DNA from: Caballeronia telluris
Lineage (GTDB): Bacteria > Pseudomonadota > Gammaproteobacteria > Burkholderiales > Burkholderiaceae
Direction: 5' to 3'
Length of the DNA stretch: 64,000 nt
Assembly: GCF_001544495.1 (NCBI RefSeq)
Contig: NZ_FCNZ02000006.1
Location: 62,001-126,000, forward strand
Position 1 is the stretch's first letter, and each line of letters starts with the position of its first letter. Below the pieces are notes generated by a model. The model was not told where the DNA came from, ran no database searches, and saw only the letters and a program-made list of their open reading frames with translations. Shown piece by piece: positions 26,776 to 34,910 of the stretch. Position numbers and translations under genes: made by a program.

Positions 26776-27954
26776 ATGAAGCATCATTCGATACAACTGG
26801 CCTGTGCGGCCATGGCCGCGACGCTCGCGGCGCTGCCGGCCTTTTCGCATGCGGGCGTGCGCGTCTGCACGTTTCCCGGCAGCCCTTCGACGGCGCTCGA
26901 TCACAGCGTGGCGAAAGCGGTGTTCAAGACAGCGGGCCTCGACGTCTCCTTCGTGCGCGAAGCGATCGGCGAAGGCGACGACGACGGCGTGTCGCCGAAG
27001 GAGCTGCACAAGGTCCTCGCGAAGCATTGCGATGTGATCGCGGGCTTTCCGCGTTCCAGCGTCGCCGACGGTTCGGATAGCAAACTACGTTTCTCGGCGA
27101 GCTATCTGCGCTCGGGCTACGTGAGCGTCGGGCTGCGCGACAGGCGCGCGCAGTCCGACGCACCCGACATCGTCGCGGCGACTTATGCGAGCCCGGCGCA
27201 ACTCATCGCCGTGCAGCAACGCGATGTCGAACTGGATCTGGAGAACACGTCGGAATCGACCGTCGATGCCGTCGCGAATGGCCGTGCGCGCCGTGCGATC
27301 GTCTGGTATCCGGCGCTCGTCGCTTATCGTGGCAAGCATCCGCAGACGCGATTTGTGACGGCATCCACGCGTTCCGCTTACGCCGACTGGTCGCTCGTGT
27401 TCGCGTTCGCGCCGGAAGCGGCGCCTTTGCAGAAGCGAATCGATCGCGCGATCGCGACGATGTCCGCCGATGGACGCCTCGCCACGCTCACGAAAGACTG
27501 GGCGCTCCCCGCCGACGAAAAGACCGCGCAGACGACGCCCGCGTATCTCGACGGCCCGTCACGCGGCGCCGCCGACGCGCATATCGTGCGCGTGGACGCG
27601 AGCACCACCGCCGATCCCGCGTTCAGTCAGGCGCAGGTCGCGCACGGCAAGACGCTCTACGCGAGTTCATGCGCCAAGTGTCACGGTCCCGACTTGCAGG
27701 GCATCACGGCGCCGGCGTTGCGCGGACCGTCGTTTGCGCCGGCGTCGGCGAAGGCGCATCCGATCGGCGCGATCTTCCAGTACATGGCGAGCAACATGCC
27801 GGCGGACAAGCCGGGCAAGATGCGCGATCAGGACTACGCGGACATCATGGCGTTCCTGCTGCATTCGAATGGCTACGGGGCAAGCACGGCCAAGCTCACC
27901 GCCGATGCCGCCCGCGCATCCACGACACCGCTCGCGGCGCGCACGGCGCAGTGA
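26776..27954 (+). CDS. XoxJ-like periplasmic domain fused to a XoxG-like cytochrome c
   Basis: A 392-residue secreted protein with a signal peptide ending FSHA. Residues about 27-260 form a solute-binding-like domain (VRVCTFPGSPSTALD, RARRAIVWYPALV), as in MxaJ/XoxJ. From about 285 to 365 there is a class I cytochrome c: haem motif C299AKCH303, then ALRGPSF and a Met ligand candidate in NMPADKPGKM. In known methanol dehydrogenase clusters these are usually two genes, xoxJ and xoxG. Here one chain could both mature the dehydrogenase and accept its electrons. AAGGAACACTTCC precedes the ATG. Confidence 0.85.
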   Translation: MKHHSIQLACAAMAATLAALPAFSHAGVRVCTFPGSPSTALDHSVAKAVFKTAGLDVSFVREAIGEGDDDGVSPKELHKVLAKHCDVIAGFPRSSVADGSDSKLRFSASYLRSGYVSVGLRDRRAQSDAPDIVAATYASPAQLIAVQQRDVELDLENTSESTVDAVANGRARRAIVWYPALVAYRGKHPQTRFVTASTRSAYADWSLVFAFAPEAAPLQKRIDRAIATMSADGRLATLTKDWALPADEKTAQTTPAYLDGPSRGAADAHIVRVDASTTADPAFSQAQVAHGKTLYASSCAKCHGPDLQGITAPALRGPSFAPASAKAHPIGAIFQYMASNMPADKPGKMRDQDYADIMAFLLHSNGYGASTAKLTADAARASTTPLAARTAQ

Positions 27955-27959
27955 GGCGC

Positions 27960-27991
27960 GTAGCCTCGCTGCGTTCGCGCAGCGAGGCTAC
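27960..27991. terminator. Strong hairpin after the cytochrome fusion gene
   Basis: GTAGCCTCGCTGCG and CGCAGCGAGGCTAC form a perfect 14-bp stem closed by a TTCG tetraloop. It lies between the convergent fusion gene and pqqA, and may end both transcripts, although no U-run is present on either side. Confidence 0.6.
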
Positions 27992-28003
27992 GTCCGGGGA
28001 AGA

Positions 28004-28078
28004 TCAGCGATTAGCGATATACATCGTGATTTCGAAGCCGAATCGCAGGTCGGTGAAAGCGGGGGTGGTCCACGTCAT
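28004..28078 (-). CDS. pqqA: PqqA, precursor peptide of pyrroloquinoline quinone
   Basis: A 24-residue peptide with the family sequence pattern [22 protein letters not shown]. Glu16 and Tyr20, the two residues fused into PQQ, are both present with correct spacing. A good ribosome site (AAGGAGATACTC) precedes ATG 28078. The cofactor enzymes PqqB-E are not in the window, so this is a separate pqqA copy beside a PQQ enzyme. It lies downstream of the sigma-54 activator gene, with its own -24/-12 promoter. Confidence 0.92.
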   Translation of the reverse strand: MTWTTPAFTDLRFGFEITMYIANR

Positions 28079-28145
28079 GAGTATCTCCTTGGATGTTGCA
28101 TGGGTTGGTGTGCGACCGGTCAATGTCGACGGTCGGTACAAGGCA

Positions 28146-28161
28146 GGCAAGCTTCGTGCCG
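28146..28161 (-). promoter_or_regulatory. Sigma-54 (-24/-12) promoter for pqqA
   Basis: On the minus strand this reads CGGCACGAAGCTTGCC, with GG and GC 10 bases apart and GGCACG...TTGC as in the consensus. It lies about 70 bases upstream of pqqA. Confidence 0.65.
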
Positions 28162-28203
28162 TCGCGTGGTGCCCGGAGCCGCTCACCGCCGTGCGCCGCA
28201 CAG

Positions 28204-28251
28204 TGTTCCAAAGCGCAACACCGTTGCTCCACGCTGGCACAGCGGAGCAAC
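28204..28251. promoter_or_regulatory. Enhancer-like inverted repeats upstream of pqqA
   Basis: GTTGCTCC (28223-28230) and GGAGCAAC (28244-28251) form an exact inverted repeat. Next to it, 28204-28220 read on the minus strand is TGTTGCGCTTTGGAACA, shared with the dehydrogenase promoter. Distance to the -24 element is 43-90 bases. Confidence 0.55.
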
Positions 28252-28261
28252 AGTTCGCGGC

Positions 28262-30214
28262 TCAGGAGTCGTCGGTCCGCGCGCCGAGCGCCACCCTGCG
28301 ATAGATCGTATTGCGCGAGATGCCGAGCGAACGCGCCGCCGCCGATACGTTGCCGTTGTGCCGGGCAAGCGCCGCCGTAATCGCGGATGCGGTGAACGTA
28401 TGCAGGTCGGCATCCGCATTGGGCGCGGCTGTCGTGCCGGGTGCCGCGCCCCGCTCGACGTCGTCGAAGAAATCGTCGGGCAGATGTTCGATGCGGATTT
28501 CGCCGTCGTCGTCCACCATCGCCGCCGCCGTGCGCAGCAGGTTGCCAAGCTGCCGGAAGTTGCCCGGCCAGCGGCATTGCTCGAAAAGCTGCATCACGTC
28601 GGGCGCGATCGACAGCGGCGCCGCGCAGCTCGCCTCCTGCTGAAGCATGCGCTGCACGACCGTGCGCAGATCCGAACGCTCGCGCAGCGGCGGCAGCTTC
28701 ACGACAAGACCATTGAGCCGGTAATAGAGGTCTTCGCGAAACCGGCTTTCCGCGATCATCTCGCGCAGGTCGCGGTGCGTCGCGCAGACGATCGCGACAT
28801 CGACCGGAATCGACTTCGCCGAGCCGAGCGGGTTCACGAGCCGCTCCTGCAATACCCGCAGCAGGCGCACCTGCAACGGATACGGCATGTCGCCGATCTC
28901 GTCGAGAAAAAGCGTGCCGCCGTTCGCCTGGAGGAGCTTGCCCGTCGCGCCCTTGCGGCGTGCGCCGGTGAACGCGCCTTCTTCGTAGCCGAAGAGTTCG
29001 GATTCGATCAGCGTCTCGGGGATCGACGCGCAATTCACCGCGACGAACGGCCCCGACGAGCGCGGCGAATCGTGATGGATGGCCTGCGCGAGCAGTTCCT
29101 TGCCGGTGCCCGTTTCGCCGGTGATCAGGATCGGGATGTCGCGATCGATCACCTTGCGCACCTTGCCGATCACCGCCGCGACGCGCGCATCGCCGGTATC
29201 GAGGCGCGCGAGTCCGCCGCCCGTCGACGCGCGCGGCGCGGGCGCTTCGCGCTCGCGTTCGCGCTCGCGTTCGCGTTCGCGTTCGTAAGGCCGGCTCGAG
29301 GGACGCTCGCTGGCGGTCACCGTCTCCCGGCGATGCTCGACCTTCGCGCTCACGACGATGCCATCGGGCAAGCACAGCGGAATCGGCTGGCCGCGGCTGC
29401 CGTTCACGCGGTCGATCAGTTGCGAAGCCGTCAGCCCGAACAGCGACGACAAGGTATGCGCCCGCAGCGCCGCGAGCGGCAAGCCGAACTGGAACTGCGC
29501 GCTGCGATTCGCGGACAGAAAGCGTCCGTCGCGCGTGAACGCGGCCATGCCTTCCATCAGCGTGCCGAGAAACTCGCGGCGGCCATGAAACCCGATCCTC
29601 AGGGTTTCTCCGAAAGTGCTCGCGAACAGATGGTTTTCGATCATCTGCACCGACATCTTCGCGAGCGCCATCGTGTGCTGGTGATAGCTGCGATGGTCGC
29701 CGGTCACGTCGAGCACGCCGATCAGATCGCCGTAAGGATCGAGGATCGGCACGCTCGAACAGGTGAGGAAACGATTCGCGGCGAGATAGTGCTGCTCGCC
29801 ATGCACGACCATCGGACAGCGCTCGGCGATCGCGGTGCCGATCGCGTTCGTGCCCTGGCGGTCTTCGGCCCAGTTCGCGCCGGGGCGCAGTGCGACTTTT
29901 TCCGCGCGGCGCAGGAAGTCGTCATCGCCGGTGGAGTGCAGCACGAGGCCCTGCGCGTCGGTCAGCACGATCATGCTCTGCGTGTTGACGATCTGCTCCT
30001 GCAGCGTCGCCATCACGGGCAGCGCGTGCGCGCAGAGGACACGGTTTTGTTCCAGCTTCACGCGCAACTCCGCGACGGGCAGGACGTCGTAATCGGGCGC
30101 GCTCGAACTCTTCAGCCCGAACGCCTCGGACCGTTGATGCGAGGTGCAGATCGACGGCGCGAGCCAGGAGGTCTCGCCCAGCGCGGCAACGTGATGGCCG
30201 GCAGTGTTGTGCAT
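28262..30214 (-). CDS. Sigma-54-dependent activator, AcoR-like
   Basis: A 650-residue enhancer-binding protein. An N-terminal GAF-type sensor (about residues 90-230) is followed by a PAS-like part, an AAA+ domain with Walker A GETGTGKE near 364-372, the sigma-54 loop GAFTGA near 413-418 and Walker [12 protein letters not shown], and a C-terminal Fis-type helix-turn-helix ([19 protein letters not shown]). A Glu-Arg dipeptide tract lies in the linker near 308-322. ATG 30214 follows GGAGGAGACG. Its gene lies directly before pqqA, and sigma-54 promoters before pqqA and the dehydrogenase suggest these as targets, probably in response to an alcohol or aldehyde. Confidence 0.88.
   Translation of the reverse strand: MHNTAGHHVAALGETSWLAPSICTSHQRSEAFGLKSSSAPDYDVLPVAELRVKLEQNRVLCAHALPVMATLQEQIVNTQSMIVLTDAQGLVLHSTGDDDFLRRAEKVALRPGANWAEDRQGTNAIGTAIAERCPMVVHGEQHYLAANRFLTCSSVPILDPYGDLIGVLDVTGDHRSYHQHTMALAKMSVQMIENHLFASTFGETLRIGFHGRREFLGTLMEGMAAFTRDGRFLSANRSAQFQFGLPLAALRAHTLSSLFGLTASQLIDRVNGSRGQPIPLCLPDGIVVSAKVEHRRETVTASERPSSRPYEREREREREREREAPAPRASTGGGLARLDTGDARVAAVIGKVRKVIDRDIPILITGETGTGKELLAQAIHHDSPRSSGPFVAVNCASIPETLIESELFGYEEGAFTGARRKGATGKLLQANGGTLFLDEIGDMPYPLQVRLLRVLQERLVNPLGSAKSIPVDVAIVCATHRDLREMIAESRFREDLYYRLNGLVVKLPPLRERSDLRTVVQRMLQQEASCAAPLSIAPDVMQLFEQCRWPGNFRQLGNLLRTAAAMVDDDGEIRIEHLPDDFFDDVERGAAPGTTAAPNADADLHTFTASAITAALARHNGNVSAAARSLGISRNTIYRRVALGARTDDS
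29250..29287. repeat. Hexanucleotide repeat coding for Glu-Arg
   Basis: Six to seven tandem GCGTTC/GCGCTC units inside the activator gene encode an alternating Arg-Glu tract in the linker before the AAA+ domain. Copy-number change would alter linker length by two residues per unit without a frameshift. Confidence 0.75.
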
Positions 30215-30470
30215 CGTCTCCTCCTTATTCGATTTCGGTCTGGCGCCGAAATCATATGGCTGCAAACGAAGCAAGTTGCAGGCCATCGAGTGTGCTGCGA
30301 AGCGTGCTGGAGCGCAGACTGTCGGCCGAATCGGCCGAAGAATGCGGTCGTGAAGCGGTGCGCCTGGACCAGTGTAGCCCGCCGAAATCCATCGGGCGAT
30401 TCGGGTTCGCCGCGTGTGGGCGCGGGCCCGACAGTCTGCGGGTGTGTGTTGTGTCACGAACACCACCGTT

Positions 30471-30505
30471 AGCTTGGCAAGCTTTGATTTTCGTCTAAAA
30501 ATCAA
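30471..30505. other. Two adjacent inverted repeats in an AT-rich patch
   Basis: AGCTTGGCAAGCT (30471-30483) is followed at once by TTGATTTT-N6-AAAATCAA (30484-30505). This unusually AT-rich patch lies in the 440-base gap between the activator and protease genes and may hold a promoter or binding site. I see no gene in the rest of the gap. Confidence 0.35.
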
Positions 30506-30656
30506 TGGTTTAACGCGATCCAGACAATTGGCATGTGATGTGCACTGTTTGCTGCGAGCCAGCGTTGCTTTCTGCGTCGATCGACTTCGGACAGCATCGG
30601 ACGGCTTCGAAGGAACCGGGCGCATCGGCGTCCGGCGTCAATGCCGGGAGTTCCTC

Positions 30657-31712
30657 ATGCTGCTCGCTCGACTGTTCCGCTGTGTGCTGCGCGTTCTGTT
30701 CGCCGTGGCGTTCTGCACGCCCGCCGAAGGCGGCGCCGCGGTCGTCGGCGGGCCGGGCGCGCGCCACGCAGGCACGACCGGCGCGCTCGAGGCCGGCATC
30801 GAACGGCTGCGCGGCGCGACGTGGTGGGAAGCGAATCGCAAGATCCGGCCGGAACTGGCGCAAGTCGGCGACCTGATGTTTCTGCTGCCGCTCGCCGACT
30901 CGAAGCTCCAGCCGTCGTCGGATGCGATCGGCCGCGTTCAGCGTCTGCGCGACGCGCTGCGCTCGCATCTGACCAAACAGCCCGCCGGGTGGAATCGCCT
31001 CGTCGCGCAAGTGCGCGCCCAGCGCGCGAAGGCAGGCGACGAATCCGCCGTTCTGCTCGCCGACGCGCTCGTCAACGAGGTCCGTTATCGCGACGGCACC
31101 GACGGCACCTACTATCCGCCGTCGCGCTTTTTTGCCGAGAGCGGCGTATGCAAGGATTTCGCGACGGCCAAATACCTGCTGCTGCGCGATGCCGGCTTCG
31201 AACTCGCGCGGCTTCGGCTCGTCTCGCTCGCGCCGCGCTACAACAACACGCCGGACGACTGGCACGTGATTCTGGTCGTGCAGATGAACGCGCCCGGCGA
31301 GCCGCTCGCGCTCGATTCGCCGACCGCTTCGCCGGCAAGGCGCGCGGGCGATGCACTCGACGCGTCGCATTCGACGGGGCCGTCCGCGCTGCTCGATGCG
31401 ATTCTTGCGGGCCGCAAGCCCGCCGATGCGGTGTTGCGCGCGCCTTCGGGTCCGCTCGTCGCGGCGCTTGCCCGCTCGGGGCAGGCCGAACGGCCGCTTG
31501 CGACGGTCTTCAACGAAACCGGCAGCCGCTCGTTCGAACGCGACGCGCCCAGCCCGCTCCGGCGGACGTCGCCGGGCCGCGCGGTCAGCCCGATGTACGC
31601 GGATGAATTGGGCCAGCCGTGGCAAGTCGACGGCTCGGGAACGTTTCCGAAATGGCGCGTGGCGGCGAATGAAAGCGCATCGCCCGCGCTGCTGCGCGTC
31701 GCGGCGCGCTGA
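30657..31712 (+). CDS. Transglutaminase-like cysteine protease (BTLCP/DUF920)
   Basis: A 351-residue exported protein with a hydrophobic N-terminus. The catalytic triad of the bacterial transglutaminase-like family is visible: Cys165 in SGVCKDFATAKY, His203 in DDWHVILVV and a following Asp in LALDSPT. Related LapG proteins cut a surface adhesin in response to cyclic di-GMP, but no lapD or adhesin gene is adjacent, so that role is only possible. GGGAG precedes ATG 30657. The C-terminal 110 residues are a variable extension. Confidence 0.75.
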   Translation: MLLARLFRCVLRVLFAVAFCTPAEGGAAVVGGPGARHAGTTGALEAGIERLRGATWWEANRKIRPELAQVGDLMFLLPLADSKLQPSSDAIGRVQRLRDALRSHLTKQPAGWNRLVAQVRAQRAKAGDESAVLLADALVNEVRYRDGTDGTYYPPSRFFAESGVCKDFATAKYLLLRDAGFELARLRLVSLAPRYNNTPDDWHVILVVQMNAPGEPLALDSPTASPARRAGDALDASHSTGPSALLDAILAGRKPADAVLRAPSGPLVAALARSGQAERPLATVFNETGSRSFERDAPSPLRRTSPGRAVSPMYADELGQPWQVDGSGTFPKWRVAANESASPALLRVAAR

Positions 31713-31728
31713 AGGAAACCGGGACGCG

Positions 31729-32349
31729 TCAGACCGAGCGCCGGATCTCCGCGATGCCGAACGCAGCCAGCGCCAGCCCGGCGACGCGGTCGATCATCCG
31801 CCGCAGCCGCGCGCCGAGCGCGTGACGCGCGCCCGACACCACGGCGACGAGAAAGCACCACCACGCAATCGATCCGAAGAACACGCCGAGCACGGTCGTC
31901 AGCGCGACGCCGGACGAGAACGGCCCGCGCGGCGCGAGCGTCGCGAAAAGCGCGGCGAACATGATGATCGTCTGCGGGTTGGTGAGCGTCAGCAGCAGCG
32001 AACTGGCGAACGCGCGCGCGGTGCCGGAGGCGTCGCCGTCGAGGGTGGCAGCGTCGGTGGCGGGCTTCTGCAACAGCGTGCGCAGGCCGAGGTACAGCAG
32101 GAAGAGCCCCGCGACGAGGTGCAGCGGCTTGTCGTAGGCGAGCATGAACTGCGACACGCTCACCATGCCGAGCGCGGCGACGAGCCCGTAGATCGCATCG
32201 CCGCTCGCGATGCCGATGCCGATCGCGAGCCCCGCGCGCGGGCCTTCGGTCAACGTGCGGCGGATGCACAGCATGCCCATCGGTCCGACGGGCGCGGCGA
32301 CCGCGAGACCGACGCCCGCGGCGGTGAAAAAGAGTCCAGCGTTCGCCAT
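31729..32349 (-). CDS. LysE/RhtB-family amino acid exporter
   Basis: A 206-residue inner-membrane protein with six hydrophobic segments and the family start GLAVAAPVGPMGMLCIRRTL. FLLYLGLRTL and TLTNPQTIIMFAALFATL are further landmarks. The family exports amino acids and derivatives. GGAGCCTTC precedes the ATG. It converges on the protease gene with 16 bases between stops and lies in the same direction as the DUF480 gene upstream. Confidence 0.85.
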   Translation of the reverse strand: MANAGLFFTAAGVGLAVAAPVGPMGMLCIRRTLTEGPRAGLAIGIGIASGDAIYGLVAALGMVSVSQFMLAYDKPLHLVAGLFLLYLGLRTLLQKPATDAATLDGDASGTARAFASSLLLTLTNPQTIIMFAALFATLAPRGPFSSGVALTTVLGVFFGSIAWWCFLVAVVSGARHALGARLRRMIDRVAGLALAAFGIAEIRRSV

Positions 32350-32388
32350 GAAGGCTCCGGATGAGGATTGTCGTGGGACGCGCGACGC

Positions 32389-33099
32389 TCAGTCCGGGGA
32401 CGGCGCGTCCTGGTCGGCGTCGATGCCGAGTTCGCGCGCCATCTTCGCGACAAGCGCCTCCAGCCGCTCGACTTTCGCCGCGAGATAGCGCTGCTCGGCC
32501 CTGAGCGCGTCGATTTCGGCGAGCGGCGCGGCGGCGTCATCGCTCACGGCGCGCTCGCGGGTCTCGTCGATGCTCGGTTCGCCGCACAGCAGATGCGCCC
32601 AGCGGCTTTCGCGCTCGCCCGGCACGCGCGACAGCTTGACGACATAGGGCGTCGCGCCGCCGGCGAGTTCGTCGAGAAAGCTTTCGACCGACGAGACATC
32701 GGCGAACGAATGCAGGCGCGTCGTGGCCGAGCGCAGTTCGGCGGGCGTCTGCGGACCGCGCAGCACGAGCGCGGTCAGGAGCGCGACCGCCTGGCTCGGC
32801 ACGCGCAGCACGCGCTGCATGTTGTGCTCGAAGCGCGGCACGCGGCTGCTGCTGCCTTCCAGCACAAGGCTCAACCGCTTCAGGCCGTCGATGGCCGCGA
32901 GCACGTCCGACTCGCTCGCGTTCATCACCGGCGAGCGCGCGGTTTTCTGGTTGCAGCCGGACGTGAGCGAGTTGAGCGAGAGCGGATACGTGTCGGGGAC
33001 GGTAAGCTGCTTTTCGACCAGCACGCCGACCACGCGCGCTTCGAGCGGCGTCAGCGGGCGGATTGCGCGGGGCGCGGAGGTGTCTGCGGTGGTGTTCAT
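32389..33099 (-). CDS. DUF480 (YceH-family) protein
   Basis: A 236-residue cytoplasmic protein whose LTPLEARVVGVLVEKQLTVPDTYPLSLNSL start is diagnostic of the YceH family. NQKTARSPVM and LRGPQTPAELRSAT are in the paired winged-helix domains, and the C-terminus is a short coiled coil (LRAEQRYLAAKVERLEAL). Function is not established. It is 39 bases upstream of the exporter gene and may be co-transcribed. Confidence 0.85.
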   Translation of the reverse strand: MNTTADTSAPRAIRPLTPLEARVVGVLVEKQLTVPDTYPLSLNSLTSGCNQKTARSPVMNASESDVLAAIDGLKRLSLVLEGSSSRVPRFEHNMQRVLRVPSQAVALLTALVLRGPQTPAELRSATTRLHSFADVSSVESFLDELAGGATPYVVKLSRVPGERESRWAHLLCGEPSIDETRERAVSDDAAAPLAEIDALRAEQRYLAAKVERLEALVAKMARELGIDADQDAPSPD

Positions 33100-33192
33100 G
33101 ATCGTTGGCGACTGGCGAGGGCTTGCAGCCCGAATAGGATAGCCGGGGCGTCCGGCGGCAGGTTCTCGACGACGGACGCGCGCGTTTGTCCG

Positions 33193-34575
33193 CTAACTCG
33201 CCGCCGCTGTCTTGCGCGGCCGGCGCGCTCGCGGTGCGGATTTACGCGCCGGTTTGCGGGCCGGCTTCGGCTGTTCGGTGGACGGCGTGTCGTCGGGATG
33301 ATCGTGGAACGGGTCCGGCGAGGCGGCCGTCTCCGCGATGTCGGCGCCTGACGCCGCTTCTTCCGATGGGCGCGAATCCGCGTCCGCTCCCGGCCAGAAA
33401 GGCTGCGCGCTTTCGGGCGATGTCTGCGCGCCGCGCTTTTTCGTCGCCGTCTTGCGTCCGCGACGCGCCGCAGGCCTCGACGGCTGCTGTGCTTCGGCTC
33501 GCTCGGAGACTTCCGCCGGCTCGTCGGCGGCTTCTTGCGGGATTTGCACGTCGTGCTCGGGCGCCGCTTGCGGCACGAACGACTCGGCTTCTTCCGCCGC
33601 ATACTGCGGCTCGACCGCCGCGCTTTCGACCGGAACCGGCGTTTCCTTCCGCCCGCCGCGCCCCTTGCGCCGGCCGCCGTTCTTCTCGCCCTTTTCGTTC
33701 CTGACGACGCCCGTCTCCTCGACGTTCGACACCGCCGGCTCCGCGACGGCCGCCGCGTTCGACCGGAACACGAACGCGCCCGATTTCTCGTCGCGCCCGA
33801 CTTCCAGGAGCCCGCGCGCCTGGGCTTCGTCGAGCAGATTGCCGAACGCGCGGAACCCGAAGTACGACTCGCTGAAGTCCGGTTTGCGCCGCTTGATCGC
33901 GCTCTTGAGCACCGACGCCCAGATCTTCCCGCTCTCGCCGCGCTCGGACGACAGCGCGTCGAAGGTTTCGACCGCGAGCGCGATCGCCTGCGCCTTGCGC
34001 GCTTCCATGCTGTGCTTTTGCTGGCGGCCGTCGTCCGACGAGCGCTTGGCCCGCGCGCTCGCCTCGCTCGCCTCACGCTTCGCGATCGCGCGCTGCTGCT
34101 CGCGCACGAGATCGTCGTAGAAAATGAATTCGTCGCAATTCGCGACCAGCAGATCGGACGTCGAATTCTTCACGCCCACGCCGATCACCTTTTTCGCGTT
34201 CTCGCGCAGCTTCGAGACGAGCGGCGAAAAGTCGGAGTCGCCGCTGATGATGACGAACGTATCGACGTGCGACTTCGTGTAGCAAAGGTCGAGCGCATCG
34301 ACGACGAGCCGGATGTCCGCCGAATTCTTGCCCGACTGGCGCACGTGCGGAATCTCGATCAGCTCGAAACTCGCCTCGTGCATCGACGCCTTGAAGCCCT
34401 TGTAGCGGTCCCAGTCGCAATACGCCTTCTTCACGACGATGCTGCCCTTGAGCAGCAGCCGCTCCAGCACCGGCACGATGTCGAACTTCTCGTACTTCGC
34501 GTCGCGCACGCCGAGCGCCACGTTTTCGAAGTCGCAAAACAGCGCCATGCTGACGCTTTCCTGAGTTAAAGCCAT
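33193..34575 (-). CDS. NYN-domain putative RNase with LOTUS/OST-HTH domain
   Basis: A 460-residue protein. Residues about 8-165 are a LabA/NYN PIN-like nuclease domain with the acidic residues of FCDFENVA and IISGDSDFSPL. A second segment at about 205-280 (IWASVLKSAIKRRKPDFSES, GFRAFGNLLDEA) looks like the OST-HTH/LOTUS RNA-binding domain. The last 150 residues are low-complexity and end in a Lys/Arg/Ala tail (PARKPARKSAPRARR), suited to nucleic acid binding. GGGAGAACAC precedes the ATG. It is divergent from prfC. RNA processing is inferred. Confidence 0.8.
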   Translation of the reverse strand: MALTQESVSMALFCDFENVALGVRDAKYEKFDIVPVLERLLLKGSIVVKKAYCDWDRYKGFKASMHEASFELIEIPHVRQSGKNSADIRLVVDALDLCYTKSHVDTFVIISGDSDFSPLVSKLRENAKKVIGVGVKNSTSDLLVANCDEFIFYDDLVREQQRAIAKREASEASARAKRSSDDGRQQKHSMEARKAQAIALAVETFDALSSERGESGKIWASVLKSAIKRRKPDFSESYFGFRAFGNLLDEAQARGLLEVGRDEKSGAFVFRSNAAAVAEPAVSNVEETGVVRNEKGEKNGGRRKGRGGRKETPVPVESAAVEPQYAAEEAESFVPQAAPEHDVQIPQEAADEPAEVSERAEAQQPSRPAARRGRKTATKKRGAQTSPESAQPFWPGADADSRPSEEAASGADIAETAASPDPFHDHPDDTPSTEQPKPARKPARKSAPRARRPRKTAAAS

Positions 34576-34910
34576 GTGTTCTCCCGCTGTTTTTCCGTTT
34601 TGTCGCCGAGTCGTCGATGTGCGATCCGAGGCTCAAGGCATCTTGAATTTGCGCACATGATAGCCCCTCGCGCTTGCGCGGCCGCGCGCGCGGCTTTCCG
34701 CCGTCGCGCCGAGGACGTGTATCATCGCGTCCATCCCGCTTTTTTCCGCCTTTCCGCCATCGAGCGGCGGCCTTTGCGTGTTTTCCCGCGAGGCAGTCCG
34801 CCGTCCGCCCGTTTGCCTTTTTGCTCGCCTCGCGAGCGAACCGGGGCCAAGCCGGGCGCCGACCGGTGAACACGGACCCCGCGGACGAACCCATCGCTTA
34901 TCTCGACACC

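Noticed and set aside
29250..29287. Hexanucleotide repeat considered as a phase-variation switch by frameshift
   Set aside because: The unit is six bases, so copy change keeps the frame.
27470..30472. Plus-strand frame of 1000 codons across the activator gene
   Set aside because: It is a shadow of the sigma-54 activator and the cytochrome fusion genes, with extreme Arg content.
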